A DNA stretch of 17,077 bases from Bacillota bacterium (GTDB lineage Bacteria > Bacillota > Clostridia > Oscillospirales > Ruminococcaceae): the NCBI GenBank assembly GCA_023431215.1, contig JAEYXR010000018.1, forward strand, positions 1 through 17,077. Reading direction: 5' to 3'. The translations under genes and the position numbers were made by a program. Of the stretch, positions 13,231 through 17,077 are shown piece after piece (the stretch's first letter is position 1; each line of letters begins with the position of its first letter). The notes under the pieces are model-generated. The model saw only the letters and a program-made list of their open reading frames with translations. It was not told the origin of the DNA and did no database searches.

Positions 13231-15183
13231 TTACAGAGAATAGAAGTTAAAGTGGTGGGGGAGCGGGGCTTCATCCTGATAAAGCTCCCTGTGTAAAGCC
13301 AGCCATAGAGGCCCAAGGGAGTCTTCACCCTCCCGCAGGTCAGCAACTTCCAGCCCCTGTCCGCTGGTAAGCAGCTCATAGGCCTCCCGGTGCCTGCCAA
13401 GGCGGTGCAGTGCGACAATGGTAAATAGCATGACCCGGCTATCCTGGGTAATCTCTCGGGGAAAGGAGGGCAGTATCTCCAACAGCTGCTGAGGGGTATC
13501 GGCAGCCAGCAGAATCCGCAGGCCCTCTTTGACATAGGCAAGATGGTGGCACAGTTTTAACCCTTCCAGCATGGCATGGGCTGCAGCTTCCTTTTCCTCC
13601 AGCAAAAGCCGTGCTGCGGCAATGCCGTGGTATGCCCAGGGGTTTGGCGCCAAAGAAAGAGAACGCTCAAACCGTTCCAAAGCCTGAAGCTGCTTGCCGG
13701 ATGCAGATAAGCCAGCACCCAGGAGGTAGTGCGCATACCAGTTTGCAGCATCACCGCCATCGGCAGCCTTATGCAGTAAGCCCAGCAAAAAAGGGTCTGC
13801 GGTAAAGCTTTTGGGTGGCTCCAAAGCGTCGGGACAAGGCAGGGTGCCCTCATCCAGCAGCTGTATCCATTGCAGTTGCTCTGTTTGGGGGCTGCCAAAC
13901 TCCAAATGAGAAGAAAGCACAGACAACCCCTGGCGTTTGCGGCAAAGGTTTGCAAGAGCTCCCCATCCGCCTCCATGAAAGATGATTTCCTCGGCTTTTG
14001 TTTTTGCCATAGGTCGGGTGGAGGTTAAAATGTTTTCAAGCTCACAAGTGGTGGTACCGGATTGTTCCAGCGCAGTTTCAATTTGCTGTGCCAGCGCTGA
14101 AAAATCAGCATTTGCAATGTCACCGCCTAGCTGTACCGCCCCGTATTGTTCCAGCCACTCCCAGGCTGTGTGGGGAGCCAGGGGGAGGCATCCGTACTGG
14201 GTTTGTCCCAGTCCTGCCTGAATCTCTACATAAGGGCCGGCGTCCTGGGTCAAAAACTCCTGCCAACGGCGGGAGGCATCGTTATTTCCCCAGCTGAATA
14301 ATTTACGACTTTGCAGTTTTTCGGTAGAACGCTGTAGCAGGCCGTAGCCGTCTGTGCCCAAATTTGCGATAAAACGGCTGTGGCCAGGCAGGGGTTTAAA
14401 AAAGTAGTCCACCTGACTGGGAATATTGTTGTAACGAGAAATGTCTATGCCATCCACCAAAGGAACGGGCACTTTATGGACGGAATCTGTACGATTGGTG
14501 TAGGCTTCCTTAGCAGGTACCACCACACGGCCGCCGGAGTATTCCGGTACTGCCATGTTGCTCCACCAGTACATGGGGACAACCTCATCAGTTTCGTTGT
14601 GAATGCGCATCCGGCAGTTTAAGAAGGTATCCTGCTCATCCAGCCAAAAGTCCATTTGCCAGGCAACGCCTCTGACACGCTCATACTCGTACATACGCAG
14701 TACAGGGTTTCCACTGCTGCTTTGAAGGCGGGCGGTAAAAAGCGGGTCCATGGTAAAGGGTGTGTGACCAATGAGGCTGATGTTCCACTCAACACCGCCG
14801 CTAAACCAGGCATTGCGGATGGCAAGATTACTGGGACGTATGACATCGTTGGTGTAAAGCAGCTCTCGGCCGGTGGCCTTGTCGGTTAGCTGCCACAAAC
14901 GGCCGCCTAAGGTAGGCAAGAATACAGCACGCAAAAAGTTATTTTCCAAAATAGCACAAGGCAGTTGCAAGGGCTCGGTATTGCGGCGGTAAGCAGTATA
15001 ATGGCAGTAGGGAAATGAATTTTTCACTTTACCGTAGCCCTCAAAAATTTCATCGTGCTCGTCCAAATAAAAGGCTGTTTTGTTTTGGAGGTTTGGGCTG
15101 CCCAGCAAATCGGGCAGTGGGGAAGCGTCGCCTGTAAGGCAACCGCTGGTAAGGAGAGTTTCAAACCGCAACTGTGGTTTCAT
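13231..15183 (-). CDS. DUF5107 / aldose-epimerase-fold protein with TPR-like tail
   Basis: This 650-residue cytoplasmic protein has no signal peptide. Residues about 60-370 resemble DUF5107, a galactose-mutarotase-like beta-sandwich. Visible family blocks are LPTLGGRLWQLTDKATGREL, WFSGGVEWNISLIGHTPF, MYWWSNMAVPEYSGGRVVVP and YVEIQAGLGQTQYGCLPLAP. The C-terminal third is helical with at least one clear tetratricopeptide-like unit near residues 483-515 (HYLLGAGLSASGKQ followed by ALERFERSLSLAP). DUF5107 proteins are linked to carbohydrate and glycoside utilisation in Clostridia and Bacteroidetes, but a reaction cannot be assigned here. The ATG follows AGGAGG at 6 bases. The gene is transcribed alone, opposite to its neighbours. 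A 12-base palindrome lies upstream. Confidence 0.82.
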   Translation of the reverse strand: MKPQLRFETLLTSGCLTGDASPLPDLLGSPNLQNKTAFYLDEHDEIFEGYGKVKNSFPYCHYTAYRRNTEPLQLPCAILENNFLRAVFLPTLGGRLWQLTDKATGRELLYTNDVIRPSNLAIRNAWFSGGVEWNISLIGHTPFTMDPLFTARLQSSSGNPVLRMYEYERVRGVAWQMDFWLDEQDTFLNCRMRIHNETDEVVPMYWWSNMAVPEYSGGRVVVPAKEAYTNRTDSVHKVPVPLVDGIDISRYNNIPSQVDYFFKPLPGHSRFIANLGTDGYGLLQRSTEKLQSRKLFSWGNNDASRRWQEFLTQDAGPYVEIQAGLGQTQYGCLPLAPHTAWEWLEQYGAVQLGGDIANADFSALAQQIETALEQSGTTTCELENILTSTRPMAKTKAEEIIFHGGGWGALANLCRKRQGLSVLSSHLEFGSPQTEQLQWIQLLDEGTLPCPDALEPPKSFTADPFLLGLLHKAADGGDAANWYAHYLLGAGLSASGKQLQALERFERSLSLAPNPWAYHGIAAARLLLEEKEAAAHAMLEGLKLCHHLAYVKEGLRILLAADTPQQLLEILPSFPREITQDSRVMLFTIVALHRLGRHREAYELLTSGQGLEVADLREGEDSLGPLWLALHRELYQDEAPLPHHFNFYSL

Positions 15184-15481
15184 AATGGCCTCCTGTGGAT
15201 AATATTATAAATCAGCCCTGCTGTTTTCTTGATTATACCGTGTAAATTTCAAAAATTCCATACTGTTTGTGCACAAATAGACAAATATGTAGTTCCCTAC
15301 AAAAAGGCATGGATTGCCTTGTGCAAGCTGTGGTGTGGTATACTTACATCAAAAAACCAAAGGTTAGCGAGGATAGTAAAAAGCAAACAGGCAACAATAA
15401 AACTATTGGCGGTGTACTATGCAGGTAAAAGGCTTTTTAGAACAAGAGAAAAAAATTTTGCAAAAAGTGTTTTAAATGGTG
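15184..15481. other. Intergenic region between the DUF5107 gene and the tRNA genes
   Basis: This AT-rich stretch of about 300 bases lies between divergently read genes. It contains the palindrome at 15266-15277 and an extended -10-like TGGTATACT near 15335. No ORF with a ribosome binding site is convincing. Confidence 0.45.
15266..15277. promoter_or_regulatory. 12-base perfect palindrome, candidate operator
   Basis: TTTGTGCACAAA is a perfect palindrome about 83 bases before the DUF5107 start codon. Its core matches the palindrome at 3112-3121 in front of the BCCT unit, giving an 11-base identical word, TTGTGCACAAA. Confidence 0.4.
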
Positions 15482-15510
15482 TTGACATTGCTGTGGATAC
15501 GTGGTATATT
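15482..15510 (+). promoter_or_regulatory. Sigma-A promoter of the tRNA pair
   Basis: Perfect TTGACA at 15482-15487, a 17-base spacer and TATATT at 15505-15510, ending 22 bases before tRNA-Thr. Confidence 0.8.
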
Positions 15511-15532
15511 ATTTAGGCGCTGTAATTGTTGT

Positions 15533-15608
15533 GCTGGTGTAGCTCAGCCGGTAGAGCAGCTGATTTGTAATCAGCAGGTCGGGGGTTCGAATCCGTCCAC
15601 CAGCTCCA
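15533..15608 (+). tRNA. tRNA-Thr (anticodon TGT)
   Basis: A 76-base cloverleaf. The acceptor GCTGGTG pairs with CACCAGC, the discriminator is T and CCA is encoded. Anticodon stem GCTGA/TCAGC encloses loop TTTGTAA, so the anticodon is TGT, reading ACA. The T-arm carries GGTTCGAATCC. It is co-transcribed with the tRNA-Tyr 31 bases downstream. Confidence 0.97.
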
Positions 15609-15639
15609 TCAAGCCAAAGCTTAAGCGTCAATTGAATAT

Positions 15640-15725
15640 GGGAGTGTTCCCGAGCGGCCAAAGGGGGCAGACTGTAAATCTGTTGCTTTTCAGCTACGAT
15701 GGTTCGAATCCATCCGCTCCCACCA
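15640..15725 (+). tRNA. tRNA-Tyr (anticodon GTA)
   Basis: An 86-base tRNA with a long variable arm, as expected for bacterial tRNA-Tyr. The acceptor GGGAGTG pairs with CGCTCCC, followed by A and CCA. Anticodon stem CAGA/TCTG encloses loop CTGTAAA, so the anticodon is GTA. The T-arm holds GGTTCGAATCC. Confidence 0.96.
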
Positions 15726-15758
15726 AAAATCCTTCATGCGAAAGCATGGAGGATTTTT
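15725..15758 (+). terminator. Intrinsic terminator of the tRNA operon
   Basis: AAAAATCCTtCATGC, a GAAA tetraloop, then GCATGgAGGATTTTT: a stable stem with one T-G wobble and a five-T tail, directly after the tRNA-Tyr CCA. Confidence 0.9.
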
Positions 15759-15928
15759 ACATTTTACCCTTCTAAAAGGGTGGTGCAGTTCTATATACAA
15801 TGGAAACATGAGACTTCTAAATGCTTTTTGCCTTCTATGTCAGCTAGATTTTTAAATTTTGCAACATACGGCATAAATAAGTTAGGTGTTGAAGAATCGA
15901 CAGGCGTTTACACGGGAGTTGTTTAGAA

Positions 15929-16153
15929 GAGTAACAATCTTATAGTGGGATGAAATCTGGCCTTCGGGTCTTGAAATAATCAGGTGTAGACCCAAAAAGT
16001 TTTGTTTGGCATTAACATCAAATAGAAGACCCAGTATGGGTAATATTTATCTGACTTAACACGTAAATAAAAAGCAGGGAGTAGTCTTAATGACTGCTCC
16101 CTGCTTTTTATTTAACGTTGTATCCTTTTATCCCGTTCTATAGATTGTTACTC
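15929..16153. mobile_element. MITE-like element bounded by terminal inverted repeats
   Basis: The left end GAGTAACAATCTTATAG, then GGGAT, is matched by the reverse complement of the right end: GAGTAACAATCT-ATAG, then GGGAT, with small differences between the blocks. The first 12 bases are identical. The 225-base interior has no ORF, but it carries repeated GGGTCT/AGACCC pairs and a strong hairpin at 16069-16109. This fits a non-autonomous transposon remnant. I found no clear target-site duplication and no transposase, so a long-stem RNA is the alternative. Confidence 0.45.
16069..16109. terminator. Strong terminator-like hairpin inside the inverted-repeat element
   Basis: AAAAAGCAGGGAG-t-AGTC pairs with GACT-g-CTCCCTGCTTTTT around TTAAT. 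It has A-runs and T-runs on its two sides, so it can terminate in both directions. No gene precedes it closely, suggesting it belongs to the element or to an unannotated short RNA. Confidence 0.75.
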
Positions 16154-16247
16154 ATCATTCACCTATTGCGTGATGTGCTGCAATTTATAAAGCACGCCAG
16201 GTAAATTATTTGAGTGAACAGCTATTTGTTGATATTAAAGGTGTAAA

Positions 16248-16269
16248 TTTTAAAGTATACCTTTTAAAA
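16248..16269. promoter_or_regulatory. Imperfect palindrome, candidate activator site
   Basis: TTTTAAA-GTATAC-CTTTTAAAA is an inverted repeat centred on GTATAC, about 250 bases before the sigma-54 promoter. That distance is suitable for an enhancer-binding activator. ATGAAACG is also directly repeated at 16352-16359 and 16369-16376, 17 bases apart. The role is inferred from position only. Confidence 0.25.
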
Positions 16270-16516
16270 CTTATTGGATCGTTAGTTTTAAAACCATCAT
16301 GGCAATAAAAACAATTAAGATTTACTGTGTGTTCCAAATGCTAGATTACAGATGAAACGTATGTGGATATGAAACGCAAGAAACATCCTTGTACCTTCTA
16401 GAAATTTGTCGGGATGGTCAAATATGGATAAGGAGGCAAGGGGCAATTTGTTGTTAACTGATAAATAAGTACATAATTTAATTTTTTGTAATAGTATGCA
16501 AAGCGGAAATTTAGAT

Positions 16517-16533
16517 TTGGCACGGTATTTGCT
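16517..16533 (+). promoter_or_regulatory. Sigma-54 (RpoN) promoter
   Basis: TTGGCACGGTATTTGCT fits the sigma-54 consensus TTGGCACG-N4-TTGCT exactly. GG at 16519-16520 is followed by ten bases and GC at 16531-16532. The predicted start is near 16543, about 40 bases before the CoA-transferase ATG. Such promoters need an ATP-driven enhancer-binding activator. Confidence 0.85.
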
Positions 16534-16535
16534 TG

Positions 16536-16573
16536 TTCTTGTAATCAACAACACCATTTGATGGTTACAAGAA
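16536..16573 (+). repeat. Inverted repeat at the CoA-transferase transcription start
   Basis: TTCTTGTAA (16536-16544) is exactly complementary to TTACAAGAA (16565-16573). An inner CCAT/ATGG pair lies in the 20-base loop. It straddles the predicted sigma-54 start site and reaches the ribosome binding site, so it may be an operator or a 5' mRNA hairpin affecting translation. Confidence 0.45.
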
Positions 16574-16584
16574 AGGAATTTTAT

Positions 16585-17077
16585 ATGGAACGTAAAGGAT
16601 TGCTGTCCGGCTGCAAGGTTTTGGACCTAACCCGTGTTTTGGCAGGCCCTTACTGCGGTATGCTGCTTGCGGATATGGGTGCAGAGGTTATAAAAATTGA
16701 ATTGCCAGGCAGGGGAGACGATGCTCGTGGCAATGCCCCCATTATCGAAAAGGGAGATATGAAGGAAAGCGCCTACTTCATGAATCTAAATCGCAACAAA
16801 ACAGGCATGACATTAAATTTAAAATCAGAAAAGGGTAAAGAAATTTTTCGCGAGCTTGTAAAGCAGAGCGATATTGTTTTGGAAAACTATCGTCCTGGTG
16901 TTATGGAAAAGCTTGCCTTGGGTTATGATGATTTGCGTAAAATTAACCCTGGTATTATTTATGGTTGTGTATCAGGATTTGGTCATTACGGACCCTACAG
17001 CAAACGTGCCGGCTACGATATTGTTGGTCAGGCGATGTCCGGCTTAATGAGTACTACCGGATGGCCAGGAGGAGTAC
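16585..17077 (+). CDS. CaiB/BaiF-family (class III) CoA-transferase, partial
   Basis: The first 164 residues of a formyl-CoA/carnitine CoA-transferase family enzyme, cut by the window end. These enzymes move CoA between carboxylic acids, as CaiB does for carnitine and crotonobetaine. Visible blocks are KVLDLTRVLAGPYCGMLLAD at residues 11-30, GAEVIKIELPGRGDDARG, YFMNLNRNKTGMTLNLKSEK, SDIVLENYRPGVMEKL and the GYDIVGQAMSGLMSTTGWPG segment. The catalytic Asp expected near residue 170 lies just beyond the end, so activity cannot be judged. AAAGGA precedes ATG at 16585. Its sigma-54 promoter sets it apart from the sigma-A promoters elsewhere here. With two CaiT-like BCCT genes in the window, a quaternary-amine acid is a plausible substrate. 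Confidence 0.9.
   Translation, partial: MERKGLLSGCKVLDLTRVLAGPYCGMLLADMGAEVIKIELPGRGDDARGNAPIIEKGDMKESAYFMNLNRNKTGMTLNLKSEKGKEIFRELVKQSDIVLENYRPGVMEKLALGYDDLRKINPGIIYGCVSGFGHYGPYSKRAGYDIVGQAMSGLMSTTGWPGGV

Larger units (their letters stand above)
15759..16516. other. Non-coding region between tRNA-Tyr and the CoA-transferase promoter
   Basis: No credible protein gene is seen in 750 bases. It holds the inverted-repeat-bounded element at 15929-16153 with its internal terminator-like hairpin, and direct and inverted short repeats at 16248-16376 that could be activator sites for the sigma-54 promoter. Confidence 0.5.

Noticed and set aside
15476..15926. Plus-strand ORFs crossing the tRNA genes
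   Set aside because: They run through two complete tRNA genes and their terminator, so they are not coding.
16315..16557. Minus-strand ORF of 80 codons over the sigma-54 promoter
   Set aside because: It would cover a clear -24/-12 promoter and inverted repeat, lacks a ribosome binding site and resembles no family.
1..17077. CRISPR array or phage/defence module
   Set aside because: No regularly spaced direct repeats, integrase, capsid or recognised defence genes were seen in the window.

Overview
The window looks like the chromosome of a low-to-mid GC Gram-positive anaerobe of the class Clostridia, possibly an Oscillospirales or Lachnospirales gut-type organism. The evidence is strong AGGAGG-type ribosome binding sites, TTG/GTG starts with good Shine-Dalgarno sequences, U-tailed hairpin terminators, CCA-encoding tRNA genes, a DUF2089-type regulator, a DUF4367-type anti-sigma pair and an abundance of BCCT transporters. 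The genus cannot be fixed from this sequence alone.

Layout. Positions 1-380 hold the end of an rRNA operon with two tandem 5S genes, each followed by a hairpin terminator. Positions 412-1191 hold a promoter, a two-gene unit (HTH regulator plus small membrane protein) and a bidirectional terminator. Positions 1234-2461 (minus strand) encode an overlapping ECF sigma factor and membrane anti-sigma-like protein. After a 750-base non-coding stretch, positions 3213-12061 form the main block: two BCCT carriers, three FAD-dependent oxidoreductases and an IclR regulator, all on the plus strand. A newly recognised 33-codon ORF with its own promoter and terminator sits in the gap inside this block. Positions 12164-13135 hold pnuC behind a structured leader that ends in an intrinsic terminator abutting the ribosome binding site. 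A DUF5107 protein lies on the minus strand (13231-15183). tRNA-Thr(TGT) and tRNA-Tyr(GTA) follow at 15482-15758. A 225-base inverted-repeat-bounded element (MITE-like) lies at 15929-16153. The window ends inside a CaiB/BaiF-type CoA-transferase gene at 16585, preceded by a textbook sigma-54 promoter.

How the genes may work together. Both BCCT carriers have the CaiT-type W-x6-W-W-x2-Y signature in TM8, so a trimethylammonium or other betaine-like substrate is likely. The flavoproteins and IclR regulator are arranged as a catabolic unit for what is imported. A class III CoA-transferase under sigma-54 control nearby suggests CoA-thioester chemistry in the same theme. This pathway assignment is inference; no gene here identifies the substrate.
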